This document shows positions 26,648 through 34,300 of a stretch of 42,724 nucleotides of DNA, in pieces (the first letter of the stretch is position 1; every line of letters begins with the position of its first letter). This DNA is from HGM11788 sp964654945 (GTDB lineage: Bacteria > Bacillota > Clostridia > Lachnospirales > CAG-274). The position numbers were made by a program, and so were the translations under genes. The stretch covers positions 1-42,724 of the forward strand of contig CAZZLN010000008.1 in NCBI GenBank assembly GCA_964654945.1. Reading direction: 5' to 3'. Under the pieces are notes generated by a model, which was not told where the DNA came from, made no database searches, and saw nothing but the letters and a program-made list of their open reading frames with translations.

Positions 26648-27919
26648 TTATTTTTCTAATAATTTTTTTACTGTTGCAAGTTTAACACATACGCAAAATA
26701 CCTCTGTTGCATTTTTCAGTGCTCCGATATCAGGATATGACGGAGCTACTCTTATGGTGTTGTCATGAGGGTCTTTTCTGTAAGGGAAGCAGGCACCTGC
26801 AGGAGTAAGAATAAGTCCGCATTCGGCAGCAAGTTTTACTGTTTTCTTTGCACAGCCGTCAAGGGTGTATACTGTTATAAAATATCCGCCGTCAGGCTTA
26901 GACCACTTTAATATATCACTGTTTCCAAATTCATTTTCGAGCATATTAAACACAAGGTCAAACTTAGATTTTAATATAGCACCCAGCTTTTTCATATGTT
27001 CTCTCATTCCATCGGCATTTTTAAAAAAATTACAGGTTCTGAGCTGATTGATTTTGTTATAGCCAATGGTCTGTTTTCCAAAATGCTTTTTAATTTCTTC
27101 TATATATTTGTCACCGCTTGCTACAATTGCAACACCGGAGCCCGGAAAAACAACTTTTGAAGTAGAAAAGAAATACAAAATTCTGTCCTCAGTTCCGTAT
27201 TTATAAGCATATTCAAAAATATTTGCAAGCTTGCGTTCTTTATAAATATGATGGATAGCATAAGCATTATCCCAAAATATTGTGAAATCTTTAGCAGCAG
27301 TTTTCATTTTAGCAAGTCTTTCAACTGTTTCATCGCTATAGCAAACACCTGTTGGATTAGAATATAAAGGCACACATATTATACCCTTAATGCTTTCATC
27401 TTCAGCAACAAGCTTTTCAATAGAGTCCATATCAAGACCATCTTCTGTAAGAGGAACACTTATCATTTCAAAACCAAATTCCTCACATATTGTAAAATGT
27501 CTGTCATATCCCGGAACAGGGCATATAATCTTTGCTTTATCAAGCTTGCCCCATGGAGCGGAACCAAGTTTGCCGAAAATATATAATCTTGCAAAAGCAT
27601 CATATATGAGATTTAATGAGGAGTTTCCTCCTATAATAATATTATCCTCTTTTATATTTAAAAGCTGTGAAAATAAAATTTTAGCTTCTTTTATACCATC
27701 GAGGATACCATAATTTCTAACATCAACACCCTCTGCTGTAACATAATTATCCATAGGAACAGTAAGTATACCATTGGATAAGTCAAGCTGTTCTGCTGAA
27801 GGATTACCTCTTGACATATTAAGCTGCATATTGCAATTTTTAAGTCTGTCATATTCAGATTGCAGCTGAGCTCGGCAGGCTGAAAGTTCTGCTTTTGACA
27901 TATCGGAAGATATAATCAT
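26648..27919 (-). CDS. Type Ic aspartate aminotransferase (MocR-like aminotransferase family)
   Basis: Encodes 423 residues from the ATG at 27919, which has GGAGGG 7 bases upstream; a 20-codon longer frame has no such site. LNMSRGNPSAEQLDLSNGI, GGNSSLNLIYDAF, CPVPGYDRHF, LYSNPTGVCYSDE and TSKVVFPGSGVA (PLP Lys) match the aspartate aminotransferase Ic family of about 425 residues. It should move amino groups between aspartate and glutamate, supplying aspartate to the diaminopimelate pathway of which the following dapL is part. Substrate is inferred from family and context. Confidence 0.88.
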   Translation of the reverse strand: MIISSDMSKAELSACRAQLQSEYDRLKNCNMQLNMSRGNPSAEQLDLSNGILTVPMDNYVTAEGVDVRNYGILDGIKEAKILFSQLLNIKEDNIIIGGNSSLNLIYDAFARLYIFGKLGSAPWGKLDKAKIICPVPGYDRHFTICEEFGFEMISVPLTEDGLDMDSIEKLVAEDESIKGIICVPLYSNPTGVCYSDETVERLAKMKTAAKDFTIFWDNAYAIHHIYKERKLANIFEYAYKYGTEDRILYFFSTSKVVFPGSGVAIVASGDKYIEEIKKHFGKQTIGYNKINQLRTCNFFKNADGMREHMKKLGAILKSKFDLVFNMLENEFGNSDILKWSKPDGGYFITVYTLDGCAKKTVKLAAECGLILTPAGACFPYRKDPHDNTIRVAPSYPDIGALKNATEVFCVCVKLATVKKLLEK

Positions 27920-27977
27920 AACAATCCCTCCAAATTCATATAGTACAAATTTTGAAATTCTATAAATAGTATAATTC

Positions 27978-28006
27978 ATTATAACTTGATTTTAGGGCAT
28001 AGTCAA
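27978..28006 (-). promoter_or_regulatory. Promoter of the aminotransferase-dapL operon
   Basis: On the minus strand TTGACT (28006-28001), a 17-bp spacer and TATAAT (27983-27978), about 60 bases before the start. Confidence 0.82.
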
Positions 28007-28305
28007 GATAAAATATACCATATAAATATAAAAGTATTATTAAAAAGGGCAGTTTTTCAGATAAAACCAATGTTTTTAATCAATGAATAGGGTTTTTGAA
28101 ATTTTATCCGCATAATATAATGAAAAAGCACAAATTAAGAATATTATCAAGAGCTGACACATATATTTTAATTATGAAAATATTATCTTTTTTAAGCATA
28201 ATATTATTAGTTATAATTATTTATGAAATATTAATAGAAATATGGTGTTTTTGCAGGAAATTATTTTTCAAATTGCATAAAACTTAAAAAATTATAAAAA
28301 AAAGC

Positions 28306-28334
28306 TTGCAATTTTATGAAGATAGTACTATAAT
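28306..28334 (+). promoter_or_regulatory. Promoter of the ammonium transporter gene
   Basis: TTGCAA (28306-28311), a 17-bp spacer and TATAAT (28329-28334). Transcription should start about 6-8 bases before the leader hairpin. Confidence 0.8.
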
Positions 28335-28348
28335 CATCACATAACGAA

Positions 28349-28387
28349 GGCGTTAGATATTTTAAATGTATCTGACGCCATTTTTTT
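28349..28387 (+). terminator. Intrinsic terminator (attenuator) in the amt leader
   Basis: GGCGTTAGATA pairs with TATCTGACGCC (11 bp, one G-T) around a 9-base loop, followed by ATTTTTTTATT. It sits between a near-consensus promoter and the amt RBS, so it should stop transcription unless overcome. An overlapping alternative stem AACG/CGTT (28343-28354) would open its base. This layout is typical of transcription attenuation; the regulator is unknown. Confidence 0.75.
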
Positions 28388-28420
28388 ATTTATTTTATTT
28401 TTATAATAGGAGGGGTCATT

Positions 28421-30157
28421 ATGGACTACAATTTTTTTGACACAATATGGCTCATACTTGGTGCTGTATTAGTATTTTGGATGCAGGCAGGTTTTGCAAT
28501 GGTTGAAACAGGTTTCACCAGAGCTAAAAATGCAGGTAACATTATTATGAAGAACCTTATGGACTTTGTTCTTGGTTCAATTTTCTTTTGGATCATTGGT
28601 TATGGTCTTATGTTTGGCGGCAGTGAAGGCGGATTTTTTGGTTCTATCGATTTCTTCTCTGCTGGAGAATATGATACAGGTACAGTTCCTTTCTGGGTAC
28701 ACTTTATGTTTAACACAGTGTTCTGTGCCACAGCTGCTACTATAGTATCAGGTGCTATGGCAGAAAGAACTAAGTTTATTTCTTACTTAATTTATTCAGC
28801 AGTAATCAGTGCCTTTATTTATCCGATTGAAGCTCACTGGACTTGGGGCGGCGGTTGGTTATCAACATTCACTTTTGGTGAATGGACCGGCTTTACAGAT
28901 TATGCAGGCTCTACATTAGTACATATGACAGGCGGTATTTCAGCCTTTGTGGGTGCCTTAATTCTTGGACCTCGTATTGATAAGTACGATAAAAACGGTA
29001 AGAGCAAGGCTATTCCGGGTCATAGTTTAACTCTTGGTGCTTTAGGTGTGTTCATTCTCTGGATGGGTTGGTTCGGTTTTAACCCTGCATCAAGCTATGG
29101 TTTATCTTCCAATGAACAGGCACTTGATGTAGCTAACGTATTTATGACTACTAATATTGCAGCTTGTACTTCAACATTTGCCACTATGGTATTTACTTGG
29201 GTAAGATATGGAAAGCCTGATATATCTATGACATTAAACGGCACCCTTGCAGGTCTTGTTGCTATTACAGCAGGCTGTTCTGCACTTGATCCTTGGGCAG
29301 CTGCAATTGTTGGATTAATTGCCGGTGTAGTTGTAGTAGTTGCTATTGAATTTATTGATAAGGTACTCCATGTTGATGACCCTGTTGGTGCAGTTGGTGT
29401 TCATGGTGTATGTGGTCTGTTTGGTACAATTTGTGTAGGTCTTTTTGGCAGAGAAGGCGGCTTGTTTACAACAGGAAGCATTGACAGAACTGTAGTTCAG
29501 ATTGTTGGTGTTGCTGCAACTCTTGTGTTTGTAGGCGTTGTAATGGCAGTTGTATTCTTAGCTATTAAGCATACAGTAGGTCTTAGAGTTACTAAGGAAG
29601 AAGAAATCGTTGGCCTTGATGTTCTTGAGCATGGTTTAGCTTCAGGTTCTTATGCAGACTTTATGCCTACAGTAAACGGTTCAACATTTGTGGCTGCTAC
29701 TAAGCTAAAGGAAGCTGCTGCAAGCAATGAAGTTTCATCTGATGTTGCAGTACCTGTTCAGGTAATTACCGATACAGCAGCTCCGGCAGATGATGTTAAG
29801 ATGAACAAGGTTGAAATTATATGTAAAATGGATAGATTTGACCTTCTCAAGCATGAGCTTGAACAGATTGGCATTACAGGTATGACAGTTGTTAATGTTA
29901 TGGGCTGCGGTGTTCAGAAGGGTCAGACTAAGTTCTATCGTGGTGTTGAGGTTGAGGCTAATCTTCTTCCTAAGATCAAGGTTGAAGTTGTTGTGGCTGC
30001 AGTGCCTGTAAGCAAGGTTATTGAAGCTGCTAAAAAGGCTCTTTACACCGGCAACATCGGTGATGGCAAGATTTTCGTTTATGGTGTTGATGAAGTAGTA
30101 AAGGTTAGAACAGGCGAAAAGAATTTTGCAGCTTTACAGGGTGCAGACCAGTTCTGA
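28421..30157 (+). CDS. amt: Ammonium transporter Amt with fused C-terminal P-II domain
   Basis: Encodes 578 residues. Residues 1-395 are a full Amt channel with about 11 membrane helices, including MQAGFAMVETGF, HMTGG (His168) and GVHGVCGLFG (His328), the twin-histidine pore pair. A linker (about 400-460) joins a complete P-II (GlnB/GlnK) domain at 461-578: QKGQTKFYRG T-loop, LLPK, GNIGDGKIFV, VRTGE. Free P-II proteins block Amt by inserting the T-loop; here the regulator is tethered. The Tyr uridylylated in enterobacterial GlnB (Tyr51) is Val511, so that control is absent. RBS AGGAGG. Monocistronic, with terminators before and after. Confidence 0.95.
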   Translation: MDYNFFDTIWLILGAVLVFWMQAGFAMVETGFTRAKNAGNIIMKNLMDFVLGSIFFWIIGYGLMFGGSEGGFFGSIDFFSAGEYDTGTVPFWVHFMFNTVFCATAATIVSGAMAERTKFISYLIYSAVISAFIYPIEAHWTWGGGWLSTFTFGEWTGFTDYAGSTLVHMTGGISAFVGALILGPRIDKYDKNGKSKAIPGHSLTLGALGVFILWMGWFGFNPASSYGLSSNEQALDVANVFMTTNIAACTSTFATMVFTWVRYGKPDISMTLNGTLAGLVAITAGCSALDPWAAAIVGLIAGVVVVVAIEFIDKVLHVDDPVGAVGVHGVCGLFGTICVGLFGREGGLFTTGSIDRTVVQIVGVAATLVFVGVVMAVVFLAIKHTVGLRVTKEEEIVGLDVLEHGLASGSYADFMPTVNGSTFVAATKLKEAAASNEVSSDVAVPVQVITDTAAPADDVKMNKVEIICKMDRFDLLKHELEQIGITGMTVVNVMGCGVQKGQTKFYRGVEVEANLLPKIKVEVVVAAVPVSKVIEAAKKALYTGNIGDGKIFVYGVDEVVKVRTGEKNFAALQGADQF

Positions 30158-30179
30158 TAAAACAGTATATAAAAATGTT

Positions 30180-30208
30180 AAGGGCTTTGGCTTATGCTGA
30201 AGCCTTTT
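30180..30208 (+). terminator. Terminator of the ammonium transporter gene
   Basis: AAGGGCTTTGGC pairs over 12 positions (three G-T) with GCTGAAGCCTTT around TTAT, followed by T-rich DNA. Confidence 0.85.
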
Positions 30209-30289
30209 AATTATTTATTACTAAAATAAAAATTGCTGATTTTTGGTAAAAATCACTAAAAAATGTCGCAATTGTAATATAAAATTAAT

Positions 30290-30318
30290 TTGCATTATTG
30301 TTAAAAATGTAGTATTAT
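30290..30318 (+). promoter_or_regulatory. Promoter of ireB-ruvX-DUF1292
   Basis: TTGCAT (30290-30295), a 17-bp spacer and TATTAT (30313-30318), about 50 bases before ireB. Confidence 0.68.
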
Positions 30319-30377
30319 ATTAATGAATGTATTGTACGGACATAGCTTTTATAATATGTATATGTGAGGTGTTTAAT

Positions 30378-30677
30378 ATGAATAATAATTTGTTTGAAAC
30401 TCAGAAGCTTAATAATTTAAAAGATGCTTTAAAAGACGTTAAAATCAGTGACAAGTCTGCTGAGAATAAGGGAACTATAAACAAGGTTGTAGCTGAAGCT
30501 TATGAAGCTATGCTTGAAAAAGGATATAACCCTGTTAATCAGTTTGTAGGCTATATTATTTCAGGCGACCCTACCTATATCACAGGCTATAAAGATGCAA
30601 GAAAAAAGATTTCACGTATTGAAACTGATGAATTATTAGAGGAAATCGTAACCTATTATCTTAATAATAATCTTTAA
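30378..30677 (+). CDS. ireB: IreB family regulatory phosphoprotein (UPF0297)
   Basis: Encodes 99 residues; the start at 30378 follows GAGGTG, whereas the longer frame from 30327 includes the likely transcript start region. The body has VVAEAYEAMLEKGYNPVNQFVGYIISGDPTYI and the RKKISRIETDELLEEIV ending, the hallmark of UPF0297. In Enterococcus IreB is a Thr-phosphorylated substrate of the IreK kinase and lowers cephalosporin resistance. The N-terminal region lacks an obvious double-Thr site. It is always next to ruvX, as here (13-base gap). Confidence 0.93.
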   Translation: MNNNLFETQKLNNLKDALKDVKISDKSAENKGTINKVVAEAYEAMLEKGYNPVNQFVGYIISGDPTYITGYKDARKKISRIETDELLEEIVTYYLNNNL

Positions 30678-30690
30678 TTTAGGGGATACT

Positions 30691-31116
30691 ATGCGTATAC
30701 TTGGATTGGATTTTGGTCAAAAGACCATAGGTGTTGCAGTTAGCGACCCTTTTGGCTGGACTGCACAGGGAATTGAAATTGTAAGACGTGAGGAAGAGAA
30801 TAATTTAAAAAAGAGTATAGAAAGAATAAAAGCTATTTGTCAGGAATATCAAGTGGATTATATTGTGCTTGGTTATCCTAAAAATATGAACAATACACTG
30901 GGGGAACGTGTGGAGAAAACAGAGCGGTTTAAAAAACGCCTTGAAAAGGAGTTAAAGCTCAGGGTTGAGTTATGGGACGAAAGGCTCTCAACATTAGGAG
31001 CGGAAAGAAGTCTTTTGGAGGCTGATTTGTCAAGGGCAAGGAGAAAAAAGGTTATTGACAAAATGGCGGCAGTATTTATTCTGCAAGGCTATCTTGACTC
31101 TAAATCAAAAATTTAA
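30691..31116 (+). CDS. ruvX: Putative Holliday junction resolvase RuvX/YqgF
   Basis: Encodes 141 residues, normal length. The RNase H-like fold is marked by ILGLDFGQKTIGVAVSD at the N-terminus (metal-binding Asp7), VLGYPKNMNNTLG in the middle and LWDERLSTLGAE plus DKMAAVFILQGYL at the C-terminus with further acidic residues. The family processes pre-16S rRNA and/or Holliday junctions. AGGGG precedes ATG. Middle gene of the ireB operon. Confidence 0.95.
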   Translation: MRILGLDFGQKTIGVAVSDPFGWTAQGIEIVRREEENNLKKSIERIKAICQEYQVDYIVLGYPKNMNNTLGERVEKTERFKKRLEKELKLRVELWDERLSTLGAERSLLEADLSRARRKKVIDKMAAVFILQGYLDSKSKI

Positions 31117-31129
31117 GGAGAACATTATA

Positions 31130-31456
31130 ATGAGTGATGAAAAGTTAAATATTGATGATATTGATTTTTTTGATGATCAGGAAGAAGTTTATGAAACTGT
31201 TACTATGATAAATGATGATGGCAGTGAAATAGATTTTTTTGTAGTGGACGGAATTGATGTTGATAAAATAAGGTATCTTCTTCTTGTAAAGGCTGAAGAC
31301 TATGATAATGATGAGCCTGAAGCTTTTCTTTTCAAAGAAATTGAAGTCAGCGAAAACGAGTGTACTTATGAGCCTGTAGATGATGATGCAGAATATAATA
31401 AAGTAATTATTCTGCTTCAAAATGATGATGCTGATTATGAAATATCATTTAATTAA
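31130..31456 (+). CDS. DUF1292 protein (YrzB-like)
   Basis: Encodes 108 residues from the ATG at 31130, preceded by AAGGAG; a longer frame from 31055 lies inside ruvX. It is very acidic. VTMINDDGSEIDFFVVDGIDVDKIRYLLLV, then DEPEAFLFKEIE and the C-terminal acidic tail fit DUF1292, third gene of the conserved ireB-ruvX-yrzB cluster. Function unknown. A weak hairpin follows. Confidence 0.9.
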   Translation: MSDEKLNIDDIDFFDDQEEVYETVTMINDDGSEIDFFVVDGIDVDKIRYLLLVKAEDYDNDEPEAFLFKEIEVSENECTYEPVDDDAEYNKVIILLQNDDADYEISFN

Positions 31457-31466
31457 CATTACAGCA

Positions 31467-31490
31467 AAAACCTTATATAAAGGTTTTATT
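31467..31490 (+). terminator. Weak terminator after the DUF1292 gene
   Basis: AAAACCTT pairs with AAGGTTTT around ATAT, with a short T-rich tail. Read-through to RNase J is likely. Confidence 0.5.
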
Positions 31491-31554
31491 GTTGTGGAAA
31501 CAAATTTATAAATAAAATTTACGGATACATATTAATTATTGGAGGTGCGATTTT

Positions 31555-33264
31555 TTGTATAACAATAAAAAATTGAAAAGATTAGTTCCTGACAAAACCA
31601 GCAAATTAAAGGTTATTCCTATTGGTGGTTTGCATGAGGTGGGAAAAAATATTACGGCATTTGAGTATGAGGACGAGATACTTATTGTGGATTGCGGCGT
31701 AGCATTTCCTGAAGACGATATGCTTGGTATTGACCTTGTAATACCTGATTTTTCCTATCTTGTAAAAAACAAGGAAAAAATAAAGGGTGTTGTCATTACC
31801 CACGGACATGAGGATCATATTGGCTCCCTGCCTTATTTTTTGAAAGAAATTAATGTTCCTGTTTATGGCACCAGATTGACCATTGGTCTTATTGAGGCAA
31901 AGCTAAAAGAACATAATATATTAAATAGTGTTGAAAGAATTAATGTAAATGCAGGGGATATAATCACTATCGGACAAAATTTTAAGGTTGAATTTATACG
32001 TTCAACTCACAGTATTGCCGATTCGGTGGCTCTTGCGATAACTACTCCTGTAGGTGTTGTAGTTCATACAGGTGACTTTAAAATTGATTTTACTCCTATT
32101 CAGGGGGATATGATAAATCTTCAGAGATTTGCAGAGCTTGGTAAAAAGGGTGTATTGCTTTTTATGTGTGATTCAACTAATGTCGAAAGACCGGGCTACA
32201 CTATGAGTGAGCGTTCAGTTGGACCTATTATAGATAAGATATTTGATGAAACTCCGGATAACAGAATTATGGTAGCAACTTTCTCATCAAATATAGACAG
32301 AATACAGCAGATTATAAATTCAGCAGTTAAGCATAACAGAAAGGTTGCAGTCATAGGCAGAAGTATGACTAATGTTGTTAAAACAGCCTGTGACCTTGGT
32401 TATCTTAATTTTCCAAAGAATACACTTATTGATATAAATGAAGCAAGAAATTATATGGAGCGTCAGCTTGTTATTATTATGACAGGCTCACAGGGTGAAA
32501 CAATGGCTGCTCTTTCAAGAATAGCAGTAAGTGAGCACAGACAGATTGAAATTCGCCCCGGAGATAAGGTTATTATAAGTGCTTCTCCTATTCCCGGAAA
32601 TGAAAAAAATGTGCAAAAGGTTATAAATGAGCTTTTCAAAAAAGGTGCAGATGTAGTCTATGACGGACTTATGGACGTGCACGTTTCAGGTCACGCAAGA
32701 CAGGAGGAATGTAAAATTCTTCATTCTCTTGTAAAGCCAAAATTCTTTATGCCTGTTCATGGTGAATACAAAATGCTTGAAACCCATAAACAGCTTGCGT
32801 TAAGCCTTGGTATGAAAAAAGAAAATGTATTTGTTATGGCAAATGGTGACTGTCTTGAGCTTGATAAAAGAAGTGCAAAGCATATTACCGATGCAGTGCA
32901 GAGCGGTCAGGTTTTTGTAGATGGTCTTGGTGTAGGAGATGTTGGAAATATTGTTTTAAGAGATAGACGTCACCTTTCGCAGGATGGTCTTATGATTGTT
33001 GTTGTAGCTATGGATAAATACAGCGGAGAAATTTTATCAGGCCCTGATATTATTTCAAGAGGCTTTGTTTATGTAAGAGAATCTGAGGAGCTTATGGATG
33101 AAGCAAGAGCAGTTGTTAATGATGCACTTGCTAAGTGCGAAAGAAGAAATATTAATGAATGGTCTTATATTAAGACCCTTATAAAAGACGCCCTAAGAGA
33201 TTATTTGTGGCATAAAACAAAGAGAAGTCCTATGATTCTTCCTATTGTAATGGATATTGAATAG
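31555..33264 (+). CDS. rnj: Ribonuclease J
   Basis: Encodes 569 residues (family about 555) from a TTG start with GGAGGTG nine bases before it. The metallo-beta-lactamase motif THGHEDHIG gives His83, His85, Asp87 and His88; the beta-CASP domain follows, with MTGSQGETMAAL and SGHARQEE (zinc and RNA-phosphate site), then a C-terminal domain. RNase J is a 5'-to-3' exonuclease and endonuclease that matures and degrades RNA. Repeat copy B starts directly after its stop codon. A proper terminator is not apparent. Confidence 0.96.
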   Translation: MYNNKKLKRLVPDKTSKLKVIPIGGLHEVGKNITAFEYEDEILIVDCGVAFPEDDMLGIDLVIPDFSYLVKNKEKIKGVVITHGHEDHIGSLPYFLKEINVPVYGTRLTIGLIEAKLKEHNILNSVERINVNAGDIITIGQNFKVEFIRSTHSIADSVALAITTPVGVVVHTGDFKIDFTPIQGDMINLQRFAELGKKGVLLFMCDSTNVERPGYTMSERSVGPIIDKIFDETPDNRIMVATFSSNIDRIQQIINSAVKHNRKVAVIGRSMTNVVKTACDLGYLNFPKNTLIDINEARNYMERQLVIIMTGSQGETMAALSRIAVSEHRQIEIRPGDKVIISASPIPGNEKNVQKVINELFKKGADVVYDGLMDVHVSGHARQEECKILHSLVKPKFFMPVHGEYKMLETHKQLALSLGMKKENVFVMANGDCLELDKRSAKHITDAVQSGQVFVDGLGVGDVGNIVLRDRRHLSQDGLMIVVVAMDKYSGEILSGPDIISRGFVYVRESEELMDEARAVVNDALAKCERRNINEWSYIKTLIKDALRDYLWHKTKRSPMILPIVMDIE

Positions 33265-33398
33265 TTTAACCAAATATAGAAGTCCTCTGCCTTTTCAGGT
33301 AGTTTTGCCTGGGGCAGCCGGACATCTTTCCGATACTCTTAGACTCATAAGCTTTGCTTTGCAAAGCATCCTATGGGCTCCCAACTTATTTCGGGTTT
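33265..33398 (+). repeat. Structured dispersed repeat, copy B
   Basis: Starts with TTTAACC directly after the rnj stop codon and matches copy A (minus strand of 3401-3538) over its length. It folds into several short hairpins: CTGCCT/AGGTAG, TGCC/GGCA, CGGA/TCCG and GCTTTGC/GCAAAGC. Changes between copies often keep pairing: TGCC with GGCA here is TGCT with GGCA in A. Both copies lie in the same orientation relative to the preceding gene. Confidence 0.75.
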
Positions 33399-33407
33399 AA
33401 AGGGACA

Positions 33408-33431
33408 CTTTTGCGTAACAAAAGCTCTGAA
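33408..33431 (+). repeat. Short hairpin module shared with the right edge
   Basis: CTTTTGCG, three bases, then CAAAAG and CTCTGAA forms a hairpin just after copy B; 21 of 24 bases match 42693-42716. It suggests that copy B and the element at the right edge share parts. Confidence 0.55.
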
Positions 33432-33466
33432 ATACGCAGGAAAAGCGGAGTACGAATATCCCTAAT

Positions 33467-33516
33467 AAAAAAAGGCTGTAGAATGAGGAATTATTTCTCC
33501 GTCAATTCTATAGCCT
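33467..33516 (-). terminator. Terminator overlapping the SDR gene, stop codon in the loop
   Basis: On the minus strand AGGCTATAGAAT (33516-33505) pairs over 12 positions (one G-T) with ATTCTACAGCCT (33484-33473), followed by seven T. The 20-base loop holds the stop codon (33493-33491), so the 5' arm is coding. Confidence 0.88.
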
Positions 33517-34300
33517 TTTCAAATTCAATATAATCAGCTTTTGTTACACAATCTTCAGAGTAGTAAAGTGTGCCAAAGGCTTTTTTTACTATATCAACAT
33601 TATTAAAAATTTTAAGCAAAGCTCCCATAGCTTTTGAAAGCCTTATGTTTTTATTAACTGCCTTTGCTATATCAGAGGTTGAAACATATTTATTATCCAT
33701 AGGAAGAATTATTCCTTTAGTTTTGTTTATTATAATGTTTTCAACAATATATGAAAGATTGTCAATATATATTAAACTTTTTTTGTTATTTGTATATGGG
33801 AAAACAGGCAAATTTTTAGCAAGCCTGCTAAGCTTTTTGTAATTACCCGGACAGTCCTTGCCATATACCATAGGAGGTCTTATAATTGTGACATTAAAAT
33901 TTTCATCACTTAATTTTTGTAAATCTGTTTCAGCCATAAGCTTTGTTTTTCCATAAAGCGTAACAGGAGATAGGGGAGTATTTTTTGTAATTTCAGTTAC
34001 ATTGTTTCCGTAAACACTCATTGTACTCATAAATATAAAATGCTTAACATTTTGTGATTTAGCTTTTTTTGCAATATCGACTGTAAGCCTGTGATTTATA
34101 TTTTCATACCGGTCTTTATAATCACTTTCGTTTTTGTGCACTATTGCAGCACAGTGAATAACTACATCAGTATTTTTAAAATCAACATAATTTATACTAT
34201 TTCTAACTGATATTGTTTCTGCATTATATCCCCTTGAGTTTAAAAACCTGCTTAAATTATTACTTATGTAGCCTGTTTTTCCTGTTATTATTATCTTCAT
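33491..34300 (-). CDS. NAD-dependent epimerase/dehydratase (extended SDR), sugar-nucleotide type
   Basis: Encodes 269 residues from the ATG at 34300 with GGAGGG before it. The N-terminus IIITGKTGYISNNL is a slightly altered Rossmann motif (GxxGxxS instead of GxxGxxG), then VIHCAAIVH, FMSTMSVYGN and the YGKTK catalytic Tyr-Lys pair. Length and context suit a 4-keto-sugar reductase or epimerase acting after the 4,6-dehydratase of the same operon, for example making UDP-QuiNAc or UDP-FucNAc; this product is inference. Overlaps the sugar transferase gene by 41 bases. Confidence 0.82.
   Translation of the reverse strand: MKIIITGKTGYISNNLSRFLNSRGYNAETISVRNSINYVDFKNTDVVIHCAAIVHKNESDYKDRYENINHRLTVDIAKKAKSQNVKHFIFMSTMSVYGNNVTEITKNTPLSPVTLYGKTKLMAETDLQKLSDENFNVTIIRPPMVYGKDCPGNYKKLSRLAKNLPVFPYTNNKKSLIYIDNLSYIVENIIINKTKGIILPMDNKYVSTSDIAKAVNKNIRLSKAMGALLKIFNNVDIVKKAFGTLYYSEDCVTKADYIEFEKAIELTEK

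Larger units (their letters stand above)
27920..28420. other. 500-bp intergenic region before the ammonium transporter gene
   Basis: It holds the divergent promoters at 27978-28006 and 28306-28334 and the leader terminator at 28349-28387. Between 28010 and 28300 I see only AT-rich DNA and a weak short reading frame for a hydrophobic peptide (28096-28287) without a convincing start. Confidence 0.6.

Noticed and set aside
28096..28287. Short frame (about 55-63 codons) with one hydrophobic segment before the ammonium transporter
   Set aside because: It starts at a TTG or at an ATG without a convincing ribosome binding site; the composition is what AT-rich non-coding DNA gives by chance, and a promoter and leader follow directly.
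28349..28387. ANTAR-type (EutV/NasR-like) dual-hairpin target in the amt leader
   Set aside because: Only one hairpin is present and its loop does not carry the A-four bases-G pattern, so this specific mechanism is not supported.
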